The notes under the pieces: model-generated
Told to the model about the DNA's origin: nothing
Databases searched by the model: none
The model's input: only the letters and a program-made list of their open reading frames with translations
DNA from: Aquimarina sp. TRL1
Lineage (GTDB): Bacteria; Bacteroidota; Bacteroidia; Flavobacteriales; Flavobacteriaceae
DNA length: 64,000 nucleotides
Assembly (NCBI RefSeq): GCF_013365535.1
Contig: NZ_CP053590.1
Span: 858,501 to 922,500, forward strand
Reading direction: 5' to 3'
Shown here: one piece after another, positions 6,608 through 18,700 of the stretch
Numbering within the stretch: position 1 is the first letter of the stretch
Layout of the letters: each line of letters opens with the position of its first letter
Translations under genes and position numbers: made by a program

Positions 6608-8569
6608 TTATCGAATAATAATAAACTCACTTCGTCTGTTCTTTTGATGTTCTTCTTTACTACATTTGATTCCATTACTACATTTATTAAGTAATTCAGT
6701 TTCTCCATACCCTTTACCACTAACTCTTTCTGAACTTATTCCTCCTTGCTCAATAATGTAATTCACAGTACTCTGTGCTCTTTTTTCACTTAACATCATA
6801 TTGTATTTGTCTTTCCCCCTACTGTCCGTATGGGATCTTACATTAATCCTCAAGCGGGGATATTCTCTTAATGCTTCTATTATCTTCTGCAGTTCTACTT
6901 CTGCATCAGGTCTGATATTCGCTTTATCAAGATCAAAATAAATGACTTCTAATTCCAGTACTGCCGCCAGATCATTCCCTTCTTCTACTTCTTTTTCTTC
7001 CAATCCTCCTCTTTCTAATTCCAACGGGTATTCATTTTCTTCTCCCAAAGAACTATTTGTTGTAAAAACAGTTTCTGTAGGGGCATATGCTATTTGTTTC
7101 GCTTGTAAGATGTATGACTTATTACATTCTACATCTAGACTATACTCTCCATCTTCATTAGTTAGTGTTCTGGTGATTTCATCATTGTTTTCATCCAGAA
7201 GAATAACTGCTGCATCTCCCATTCGCTCTCTTGTTTCTTTATCTGTGACAGTTCCTTTTATAAATTGTTTACATTTGGTTATCAACTCTTCTGTTTGCTT
7301 AAAACTGTAAATATCATCATTCCCTTTTCCTCCATTCCGATTACTAGAGAAATACCCCATTCGAGTGGTTTCATTAACCACAAAAGAAAAATCATCTTCC
7401 GGACTATTAATCGGTCTTCCTACATTATAGGGTAATGAAAAATACCCATCCTCCTGAACCGCAACAAATACATCTAACCCTCCTAAACCTGTATGTCCAT
7501 CACTCGAAAAATAAAGGACTCCCGAATCACTTATGTAAGGAAATGTTTCTCTCCCTTCTGTATTGATTTGATCGCCTAAGTTCCTAGGAACTCCAAAGCT
7601 TCCATCTTCATAAATATCAATTTCATATATATCCGACTGTCCCCTACTTCCAGGCATATCACTGGCAAAATATAATTTTGTTCCATCTGCGCTTAATGCC
7701 GGATGTGCAACTGAATACTCTTCTCCATTAAAAGGTAATTCTTCAATATCTGTCCATTGGCTCCCTTTTAATTTTGCTTTATAAATTTTCAACAAAATAG
7801 TTCCTGTAGAATCCATTTTTACTTTTCGTTTCGTAAAATTATTTCGGGTAAAGTACATGGTCTTTCCATCTTTGGAAAAGGTTGAAGAAGATTCATGAAA
7901 ACGCGTATTAATACCTCCTCTTATTTTTTTGGGTGGGCTTAAGTCTCCATCAATATTCATTTTGGAATAAAACAGATCTAAAAAAGGCATTTCATTCCAT
8001 TCATGAACGGTTTTGGTCATATTACGGCTATTTCTGGAAGAAGCGAAAATCAAATCTCCATGATGATTAAAACTTGGAGCATAATCCGAATGTTCTGAAT
8101 TTACACTTAGTTTCAGCAGTTGAAATTTTCCAGATTGCATGTCTATAAATTTCAAATAATCTCTGGTCGTCATAAATGAATTTGCCCGTTGATCATTCCC
8201 TGTCTGCATATAAAATTTTTCCATTACTTTATCTGCTTCCACATATCTTTTAGCACTTTTCAGGCTCTGAGCATATCGAAACAGGTATTCTGCTTCTATT
8301 TCATCTTCATATTCATTGACTAATGACTCATACCATTTTACCGCTTCTTCCAACTCTCCATTAAAGTAATAGGAGTCGCCTAGTTTTTGGTATAAATCGG
8401 GAGAAGAGTATCCATTTTTAGCTACTTTTTGATATATTTTTCTGGCATCTACATACGCGAATCGCTCAAAATCTTCATTCGCTTTTATCAACTGATTTTC
8501 CTGAGCATATATATTAAAGAGAGAGAGAATTAAAATCAATACACTGTATTTTCTGAAATTCATTATCAT
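6608..8569 (-). CDS. OmpA-family protein with TPR, PD40 propeller and carboxypeptidase-regulatory-like domain, 653 aa
   Basis: A signal peptide (about 1-22, ending IYAQ) is followed by TPR-like helices (30-130). A beta-propeller-like region of WD40/PD40 repeats follows (about 160-425, with motifs such as LIFASSRNSRN, LYFASDMPGSRGQSDIYE and LYFSSDGHTGLGGLDV), then a carboxypeptidase-regulatory-like beta-sandwich (437-520). The C-terminal OmpA peptidoglycan-binding domain (about 540-653) has YFDLDKANIRPDA and the NxxLSxxRAxxVxxYI signature, here MMLSEKRAQSTVNYI. Proteins of this build sit beside PorP/SprF and large T9SS type B substrates and probably anchor the assembly to peptidoglycan. The gene is 16 bp downstream of the PorP/SprF gene, in the same operon. 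Confidence 0.9.
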   Translation of the reverse strand: MIMNFRKYSVLILILSLFNIYAQENQLIKANEDFERFAYVDARKIYQKVAKNGYSSPDLYQKLGDSYYFNGELEEAVKWYESLVNEYEDEIEAEYLFRYAQSLKSAKRYVEADKVMEKFYMQTGNDQRANSFMTTRDYLKFIDMQSGKFQLLKLSVNSEHSDYAPSFNHHGDLIFASSRNSRNMTKTVHEWNEMPFLDLFYSKMNIDGDLSPPKKIRGGINTRFHESSSTFSKDGKTMYFTRNNFTKRKVKMDSTGTILLKIYKAKLKGSQWTDIEELPFNGEEYSVAHPALSADGTKLYFASDMPGSRGQSDIYEIDIYEDGSFGVPRNLGDQINTEGRETFPYISDSGVLYFSSDGHTGLGGLDVFVAVQEDGYFSLPYNVGRPINSPEDDFSFVVNETTRMGYFSSNRNGGKGNDDIYSFKQTEELITKCKQFIKGTVTDKETRERMGDAAVILLDENNDEITRTLTNEDGEYSLDVECNKSYILQAKQIAYAPTETVFTTNSSLGEENEYPLELERGGLEEKEVEEGNDLAAVLELEVIYFDLDKANIRPDAEVELQKIIEALREYPRLRINVRSHTDSRGKDKYNMMLSEKRAQSTVNYIIEQGGISSERVSGKGYGETELLNKCSNGIKCSKEEHQKNRRSEFIIIR

Positions 8570-8585
8570 AAATAGTATTTTATCA

Positions 8586-9542
8586 TTAAAAGAAACGAGG
8601 AGTTAACATTCTACTATACTTCTTAAAGAGTTCGAATCGTATAAAAACCTCATAACTTCCATCATTAAATTGCGCTTTTCCTAATTCTGTTGTTTCTCTG
8701 TCGTACCCCAATCCTATCATCATCGCATTAGAGAGTTGAAATCCGATCATTCCACTCCACGCTGCACTCCATCTATACCCTGCTCCCAGTGTCAAGCGTT
8801 CATACAATAAAAAGCTAGCGGATAAATCTACCTGTAATGGGGCTCCAAAAACCGCTTTGGTCAATAATGCCGGTTTAAATTTCACTTCTTCATTTAAATC
8901 AAACGTATATCCGGTAATCAAATAATAATTGATTCGTTCTCTAGCGATAAAGGCTTCGGAGTTATTATTACCAACCGTAGCACTTTCATCAAAATGTTCT
9001 GTTTCTAAGATATTTGGAGCGCTCAGTCCAAAATAGAATTTATCTGTATAATAATAGATCCCTACTCCGACATTCGGACTAAATCTATTGTCTATATTTT
9101 GCTGAAAATTCGCATCGTTTACATCAAATTTTGATAATTTATTAAAGTCCACATCTAATAAGTGACCTCCTCCTTTAAGACCAAAACTTAGCCTTCCTTT
9201 TTCTGAAGTAGGAATTGTATATGAAAAATCAATATCAAAGTAGGTTTCTCTGGTCGGTCCTATTTCGTCATTTACTATTGATATTCCTAGACCTACTCGC
9301 TCACTTTGCCCTAAAGGAGTATTTATCGATATTGTTTGCGTTCTGGGAGCCCCATCTAATCCTACCCATTGACTACGATGTAATCCGTTAATACTAAAAA
9401 CGCCTCTACTCCCTGCATATGCCGGATTAACGCTTATTGTATTATACATATATTGAGTGTATTGAGCATCTTGCTGCGTATATCCTTTATTCCATAAAGA
9501 AATAGACAAAATTATTAGTATCGAAAAGTATAGTTTCTTCAT
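8586..9542 (-). CDS. PorP/SprF-family type IX secretion outer-membrane protein, 318 aa
   Basis: A signal peptide (about 1-22) is followed by the hallmark start of the mature PorP/SprF family (QDAQYTQYMYN, NPAYAGSRG, HRSQWVGLDGAP). Alternating amphipathic strands follow, ending in an aromatic C-terminus as expected of an outer-membrane beta-barrel. SprF in Flavobacterium johnsoniae is needed for secretion of the adhesin SprB, and paralogues are encoded next to other type B substrates. By position this protein should serve the giant protein encoded just upstream. A 207-bp gap separates it from the giant gene, so it may have its own promoter; I found no TAnnTTTG there. Confidence 0.9.
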   Translation of the reverse strand: MKKLYFSILIILSISLWNKGYTQQDAQYTQYMYNTISVNPAYAGSRGVFSINGLHRSQWVGLDGAPRTQTISINTPLGQSERVGLGISIVNDEIGPTRETYFDIDFSYTIPTSEKGRLSFGLKGGGHLLDVDFNKLSKFDVNDANFQQNIDNRFSPNVGVGIYYYTDKFYFGLSAPNILETEHFDESATVGNNNSEAFIARERINYYLITGYTFDLNEEVKFKPALLTKAVFGAPLQVDLSASFLLYERLTLGAGYRWSAAWSGMIGFQLSNAMMIGLGYDRETTELGKAQFNDGSYEVFIRFELFKKYSRMLTPRFF

Positions 9543-9708
9543 ATGATCTATTTTTTTATTTAGTTAGCTATATCTGCATAAGCCCAACTACATATCCTAT
9601 TTTGAAAAAAATATTATTGATTTCAAAACTTGTCATGAGTATTAAAGTCCTCTTGAACGAATCAATTATTGTTTTTCCATTTATTCATTTTTCTTTTTTC
9701 ATAGTATA

Positions 9709-9743
9709 ACACTCCTCATAACCTATTAGCTATAAGGAGTGTT
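9709..9743. terminator. Hairpin just after the giant gene
   Basis: The stem AACACTCCT (9709-9717) pairs with 9735-9743, with further weak A-T pairing inside. It starts 7 bp past the stop of the giant gene. The T-run (T5) follows on the plus strand, not the minus strand, so as a terminator for the giant gene it would be imperfect. Confidence 0.5.
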
Positions 9744-9749
9744 TTTATA

Positions 9750-12700
9750 TCATTTATTGATATAGAGATATCCCATTCTACTTTTCCTTACTCCGGAAGG
9801 TAATACATACTCCAATAAATAATAATATGTTCCTACTGGTAATTCTTCTTCTTCATTAATAGTTAATCTTCCTTCTGACATTCCTGTAAAGTATTTATTA
9901 TCTACTCCATAATTATCAGCTTCATAAACCTTTACTCCCCACCTGTTATAAATTTCTAATCTATTTTCATATTGCTCTACTCCTCTAATCATAAATACAT
10001 CATTATCCCCATCTGCATTTACAGACATCGCTGTAAATATTTCTATTCCATCTTCTGCATCCGTTAATGTATTTGGTTCTAAGTAGTTTGGAATTCCATT
10101 GTTATTACTGTCTATAGCGTCATTAGGATTTCCATCTCCGTTTGGATCCGAGTCTTCATCTATTGTAAGAATTTCATCTCCATCATCATCAGGGTCCAGA
10201 TAATCAGGTATAGAATCACTATCTGTATCATCTGGTTCTTCTCCATCATTATTAACGTCTAATTCATATTCTGTATGTATCCCATCTCCATCATCGTCTA
10301 TATCCAAATAGTCTGGAATTGTATCTCCATCTGTATCTTGTATATCTCCCGTTGATGGATCTCCATCATTATCTGGATTCACCCCTTCATTAGTAGTCAA
10401 CACGCCATCCCCATCGTCATCATCATCTAGGTAATCAGGAATCCCGTCTGAATCAGTGTCTTGATTTACAGGGTTTGAATCTCCATCATAATCTTCATTA
10501 TATGTCAGTATTCCATCATTATCATCATCTATATCCCGATAATCGACATCATCTGTATCATCTGTATTCTGAAGATCTTCTGACCCTCCATTTAATTCAT
10601 CATTCGTATCAAATCCATCGGCAGAGTCACTTCCTTCAAAAATATCCAATAGCCCATCTCCATCGGTATCTGTTATATCTATAGCGATATCGAACCCTGC
10701 TTCTATAACATCCGGAACAGAATCATTATCTGCATCTGTATCCAAGTAATCTGGAATTGTATCACCATCTGTATCCATTGGTCTATTTAAACTAATACCT
10801 TCGTCTAGATCAGTATCATAGGCATCATCAATACCATCTCCATCTCCATCTCGCCCTAATGGTGGCACATATCCAGTGGTGGACTGAACTTCTACATTGT
10901 CAGGAATCCCATCATCATCACTGTCTATATCCTGAGAATCCGAACCGCCTGCGCCATCACTGTTAGGAACCTGTAAAGCAGTACCAGTGGTAACCTCACC
11001 TGCACCACTACCATTGTCGATCGTATCCAGACTATCGGCTAATCCGTCCCCGTCAACATCAACCATACTACTGGCATCACCAGGAGTCGGATAATCAACA
11101 GCTCCATCTCCATCTGTGTCTACCCCACCAGCTTCTATAATATCTACCAAACCATCATTGTCACTATCCAAATCCAAATGGTTGGCAACGCCATCCCCGT
11201 CATAATCAAAATGATCATTAATACCATCGCCATTACTGTCTACATAACCAGGGTAGTCCGAATCTGCATAGTTTAAAATACCGTCATTGTCATCATCTGC
11301 GCTAGGATCAACTCCGCCTCCTTCTATACGATCAACAATACCATCATTGTCATCATCCAAATCAACTGCATCAGGAATCCCATCATTATCCCAATCCAAC
11401 TTCTCTCTAAAATCTACCTCGAATGTTGTAGGATAATCATTATTATTGGTATCTCTTGCCCCATTATTTAATTCATCATTCGTATCAAAACCATCATTTG
11501 AATTTCCTCCTTCAAAACCATCATCTAAACCATCATTATCGCTATCAACACCTATAAGCGTCCCTATCCCTGCTTCTAAAACATCCGGGATTTGATCATC
11601 ATCAGAATCTGTATCCAAATAATCTGGTATTCCGTCACGATCGGTATCTATTGCGATTAGTGCATTTCCTGTATCAGGGTCGCTATTATCAATATCATAC
11701 GCATCATCAATACCATCTCCATCTGTATCTCGTCCCAATGGTGGCACATATCCAGTGGTGAACTGAACTTCTACATTATCAGGAATACCATCATCATCAC
11801 TGTCTATATCCTGAGAATCCGAACCGCCTGTACCATCACTGTTAGGCATCGGAAGCGCCGTACCACTGGTAACCTCACCTGCACCACTACCACTGTCAAT
11901 CGTATCCAGACTATCGGCTAATCCGTCCCCGTCAACATCAACCATACTACTGGCATCACCAGGAGTCGGGTAATCAACAGCTCCATCTCCATCTGTGTCT
12001 ACCCCACCAGCTTCTATAAGATCTAACAAACCATCATTGTCACTATCCAAATCCAAATGGTTGGCAACACCATCTCCGTCATAATCAAAATGATCATTAA
12101 TACCATCGCCATTACTGTCTACATATCCAGGGTAGTCCGAATCTGCATAGTTTAAAATACCATCATTATCATCATCTGCGCCAGGATCAACTCCGCCTCC
12201 TTCTATACGATCAACAATACCATCATTGTCATCATCTAAATCTACAACATCATCAATCCCGTCTCCGTCACTATCCTTCGCTTCTCGCCAGTCTGGCTCT
12301 CCTCCTACATTGTCTATATCTGGAAAACTTCCTGAGGTCTGACCCCCATTGGTAGCATCTAAAACACTCGTATCTGCATCAAAGGCATCATCCAGACCAT
12401 CTCCATCTATATCAACTCCACTAAATAATGTGTCAGAAACACCATCGCCATCAACATCATACCCCTCGATATGATCACTCTCTCCATCTCCATCACTATC
12501 CAAATCAACATAGTCATATAAACCATCAGTGTCTGTATCTTCCCGAACTAAAACACTACCGCCTGCATCCAGATCATACGCATCATCAATACCATCACCA
12601 TCTGCATCACTGCCTAAAGGGGCGATATAACCTACCGTAGGCTGAACCTCTATATTATCTACAATACCATCATCATCACTGTCTATATCCTGAGAATCCG

Positions 12701-15700
12701 AACCGCCTGTACCATCACTGTTAGGCATCGGAAGCGCCGTACCACTGGTAACCTCGCCTGCACCACTACCACTGTCAATCGTATCCAGACTATCGGCTAA
12801 TCCATCCCCGTCAACATCAACCATACTACTGGCATCACCAGGAGTCGGGTAATCAACAGCTCCATCTCCATCTGTGTCTACCCCACCGGCTTCTATAAGA
12901 TCTAACAAACCATCATTGTCACTGTCTAAATCCAAATGGTTGGCAACGCCATCCCCGTCATAATCAAAATGATCATTAATACCATCGCCATTACTGTCTA
13001 CATATCCAGGGTAGTCCGAATCTGCATAGTTTAAAATACCATCATTGTCATCATCTGCACCAGGATCAACTCCACCTCCTTCTATACGATCAACAATACC
13101 ATCATTGTCATCATCTAAATCTACAACATCATCAATCCCGTCTCCGTCACTATCCTTCGCTTCTCGCCAGTCTGGCTCTCCTCCTACATTGTCTATATCT
13201 GGAAAACTTCCTGAGGTCTGACCCCCATTGGTAGCATCTAAAACACTCGTATCTGCATCAAAGGCATCATCCAGACCATCTCCATCTATATCAACTCCAC
13301 TAAATAATGTGTCAGAAACACCATCGCCATCAACATCATACCCCTCGATATGATCACTCTCCCCATCTCCATCACTATCCAAATCAACATAGTCATATAA
13401 ACCATCAGTGTCTGTATCTTCCCGAACTAAAACACTACCGCCTGCATCCAGATCATACGCATCATCAATACCATCACCATCTGCATCACTGCCTAAAGGG
13501 GCGATATAACCTACCGTAGGCTGAACCTCTATATTATCTACAATACCATCATCATCACTGTCTATATCCTGAGAATCCGAACCGCCTGTACCATCACTGT
13601 TAGGCATCGGAAGCGCCGTACCACTGGTAACCTCGCCTGCACCACTACCACTGTCAATCGTATCCAGACTATCGGCTAATCCATCCCCGTCAACATCAAC
13701 CATACTACTGGCATCACCAGGAGTCGGGTAATCAACAGCTCCATCTCCATCTGTGTCTACCCCACCGGCTTCTATAAGATCTAACAAACCATCATTGTCA
13801 CTGTCTAAATCCAAATGGTTGGCAACGCCATCCCCGTCATAATCAAAATGATCATTAATACCATCGCCATTACTGTCTACATATCCAGGGTAGTCCGAAT
13901 CTGCATAGTTTAAAATACCATCATTGTCATCATCTGCACCAGGATCAACTCCACCTCCTTCTATACGATCAACAATACCATCATTGTCATCATCTAAATC
14001 TACAACATCATCAATCCCGTCTCCGTCACTATCCTTCGCTTCTCGCCAGTCTGGCTCTCCTCCTACATTGTCTATATCTGGAAAACTTCCTGAGGTCTGA
14101 CCCCCATTGGTAGCATCTAAAACACTCGTATCTGCATCAAAGGCATCATCCAGACCATCGCCATCTATATCAACTCCACTAAATAATGTGTCAGAAACAC
14201 CATCGCCATCAACATCATATCCCTCGATATGATCACTCTCCCCATCTCCATCACTATCCAAATCAACATAGTCATATAAACCATCAGTGTCTGTATCTTC
14301 CCGAACTAAAACACTACCGCCTGCATCCAGATCATACGCATCATCAATACCATCCCCATCTGAATCACTGCCTAACGGGGCGATATAACCTACCGTAGGC
14401 TGAACCTCTATATTATCTACAATACCATCATCATCACTGTCTATATCCTGAGAATCCGAACCGCCTGTACCATCACTGTTAGGCATCGGAAGCGCCGTAC
14501 CACTGGTAACCTCGCCTGCACCACTACCACTGTCGATCGTATCCAGACTATCGGCTAATCCGTCCCCGTCAACATCAACCATACTACTGGCATCACCAGG
14601 AGTCGGGTAATCAACAGCTCCATCTCCATCTGTGTCTACCCCGCCGGCTTCTATAAGATCTAACAAACCATCATTGTCACTATCCAAATCCAAATGGTTG
14701 GCAACGCCATCTCCGTCATAATCAAAATGATCATTAATACCATCGCCATTACTGTCTACATATCCAGGATAGTCCGAATCTGCATAGTTTAAAATACCGT
14801 CATTGTCATCATCTGCACCAGGATCAACTCCGCCTCCTTCTATACGATCAACAATACCATCATTGTCATCATCTAAATCTGAAACATCATTAATCCCGTC
14901 TCCGTCACTATCCTTCGCTTCTCGCCAGTCTGGCTCTCCTCCTACATTGTCTATATCCGGGAAACTTCCTGAGGTCTGACCCCCATTGGTAGCATCTAAA
15001 ACACTCGTATCTGCATCAAAGGCATCATCCAGACCATCTCCATCTATATCAACTCCACTAAATAATGTGTCAGAAACACCATCGCCATCAACATCATATC
15101 CCTCGATATGATCACTCTCTCCATCTCCATCACTATCCAAATCAACATAGTCATACAAACCATCAGTGTCTGTATCTTCCCGAACTAAAACACTGCCGCC
15201 TGCATCCAGATCATACGCATCATCAATACCATCCCCATCTGCATCACTGCCTAACGGGGCGATATAACCTACCGTAGGCTGAACCTCTATATTATCTACA
15301 ATACCATCATCATCACTGTCTATATCCTGAGAATCCGAACCGCCTGTACCATCACTGTTAGGCATCGGAAGCGCCGTACCACTGGTAACCTCACCTGCAC
15401 CACTACCACTGTCAATCGTATCCAGACTATCGGCTAATCCGTCCCCGTCAACATCAACCATACTACTGGCATCACCAGGAGTCGGGTAATCAACAGCTCC
15501 ATCTCCATCTGTGTCTACCCCACCAGCTTCTATAAGATCTAACAAACCATCATTGTCACTGTCTAAATCCAAATGGTTGGCAACACCATCCCCGTCATAA
15601 TCAAAATGATCATTAATACCATCGCCATTACTGTCTACATATCCAGGGTAATCCGAATCTGCATAGTTTAAAATACCATCATTGTCATCATCTGCACCAG

Positions 15701-18700
15701 GATCAACTCCACCTCCTTCTATACGATCAACAATACCATCATTGTCATCATCTAAATCTGAAACATCATCAATCCCGTCTCCGTCACTATCCTTCGCTTC
15801 TCGCCAGTCTGGCTCTCCTCCTACATTGTCTATATCCGGGAAACTTCCTGAGGTCTGACCCCCATTGGTCGCATCTAAAACACTCGTATCTGCATCAAAG
15901 GCATCATCCAGACCATCGCCATCTATATCAACTCCACTAAATAATGTGTCAGAAACACCATCGCCATCAACATCATATCCCTCGATATGATCACTCTCCC
16001 CATCTCCATCACTATCCAAATCAACATAGTCATATAAACCATCAGTGTCTGTATCTTCCCGAACTAAAACACTACCGCCTGCATCCAGATCATACGCATC
16101 ATCAATACCATCCCCATCTGAATCACTGCCTAAAGGGGCGATATAACCTACCGTAGGCTGAACCTCTATATTATCTACAATACCATCATCATCACTGTCT
16201 ATATCCTGAGAATCCGAACCGCCTGTACCATCACTGTTAGGCATCGGAAGCGCCGTACCACTGGTAACCTCGCCTGCACCACTACCACTGTCGATCGTAT
16301 CCAGACTATCGGCTAATCCGTCCCCGTCAACATCAACCATACTACTGGCATCACCAGGAGTCGGGTAATCAACAGCTCCATCTCCATCTGTGTCTACCCC
16401 GCCGGCTTCTATAAGATCTAACAAACCATCATTGTCACTATCCAAATCCAAATGGTTGGCAACGCCATCTCCGTCATAATCAAAATGATCATTAATACCA
16501 TCGCCATTACTGTCTACATATCCAGGATAGTCCGAATCTGCATAGTTTAAAATACCGTCATTGTCATCATCTGCACCAGGATCAACTCCACCTCCTTCTA
16601 TACGATCAACAATACCATCATTGTCATCATCTAAATCTGAAACATCATCAATCCCGTCTCCGTCACTATCCTTCGCTTCTCGCCAGTCTGGCTCTCCTCC
16701 TACATTGTCTATATCCGGGAAACTTCCTGAGGTCTGACCCCCATTGGTAGCATCTAAAACACTCGTATCTGCATCAAAGGCATCATCCAGACCATCTCCA
16801 TCTATATCAACTCCACTAAATAATGTGTCAGAAACACCATCGCCATCAACATCATACCCCTCGATATGATCACTCTCCCCATCTCCATCACTATCCAAAT
16901 CAACATAGTCATATAAACCATCAGTGTCTGTATCTTCCCGAACTAAAACACTACCGCCTGCATCCAGATCATACGCATCATCAATACCATCCCCATCTGA
17001 ATCACTGCCTAACGGGGCGATATAACCTACCGTAGGCTGAACCTCTATATTATCTACAATACCATCATCATCACTGTCTATATCCTGAGAATCCGAACCG
17101 CCTGTACCATCACTGTTAGGCATCGGAAGCGCCGTACCACTGGTAACCTCGCCTGCACCACTACCACTGTCGATCGTATCCAGACTATCGGCTAATCCGT
17201 CCCCGTCAACATCAACCATACTACTGGCATCACCAGGAGTCGGGTAATCAACAGCTCCATCTCCATCTGTGTCTACCCCGCCGGCTTCTATAAGATCTAA
17301 CAAACCATCATTGTCACTATCCAAATCCAAATGGTTGGCAACGCCATCTCCGTCATAATCAAAATGATCATTAATACCATCGCCATTACTGTCTACATAT
17401 CCAGGATAGTCCGAATCTGCATAGTTTAAAATACCGTCATTGTCATCATCTGCACCAGGATCAACTCCGCCTCCTTCTATACGATCAACAATACCATCAT
17501 TGTCATCATCTAAATCTGAAACATCATTAATCCCGTCTCCGTCACTATCCTTCGCTTCTCGCCAGTCTGGCTCTCCTCCTACATTGTCTATATCCGGGAA
17601 ACTTCCTGAGGTCTGACCCCCATTGGTAGCATCTAAAACACTCGTATCTGCATCAAAGGCATCATCCAGACCATCGCCATCTATATCAACTCCACTAAAT
17701 AATGTGTCAGAAACACCATCGCCATCAACATCATACCCCTCGATATGATCACTCTCCCCATCTCCATCACTATCCAAATCAACATAGTCATACAAACCAT
17801 CAGTATCTGTATCTTCCCGAACTAAAACACTACCGCCTGCATCCAGATCATACGCATCATCAATACCATCTCCATCTGCATCACTGCCTAACGGGGCGAT
17901 ATAACCTACCGTAGGCTGAACCTCTATATTATCTACAATACCATCATCATCACTGTCTATATCCTGAGAATCCGAACCGCCTGTACCATCACTGTTAGGC
18001 ATCGGAAGCGCCGTACCACTGGTAACCTCACCTGCACCACTACCACTGTCGATCGTATCCAGACTATCGGCTAATCCATCCCCGTCAACATCAACCATAC
18101 TACTGGCATCACCAGGAGTCGGGTAATCAACAGCTCCATCTCCATCTGTGTCTACCCCACCGGCTTCTATAAGATCTAACAAACCATCATTGTCACTATC
18201 CAAATCCAAATGGTTGGCAACACCATCCCCATCATAATCAAAATGATCATTAATACCATCGCCATTACTGTCTACATATCCAGGGTAATCCGAATCTGCA
18301 TAGTTTAAAATACCATCATTGTCATCATCTGCACCAGGATCAACTCCACCTCCTTCTATACGATCAACAATACCATCATTGTCATCATCTAAATCTGAAA
18401 CATCATCAATCCCGTCTCCGTCACTATCCTTCGCTTCTCGCCAGTCTGGCTCTCCTCCTACATTGTCTATATCCGGGAAACTTCCTGAGGTCTGACCCCC
18501 ATTGGTAGCATCTAAAACACTCGTATCTGCATCAAAGGCATCATCCAGACCATCTCCATCTATATCAACTCCACTAAATAATGTGTCAGAAACACCATCG
18601 CCATCAACATCATATCCCTCGATATGATCACTCTCCCCATCTCCATCACTATCCAAATCAACATAGTCATATAAACCATCAGTGTCTGTATCTTCCCGAA

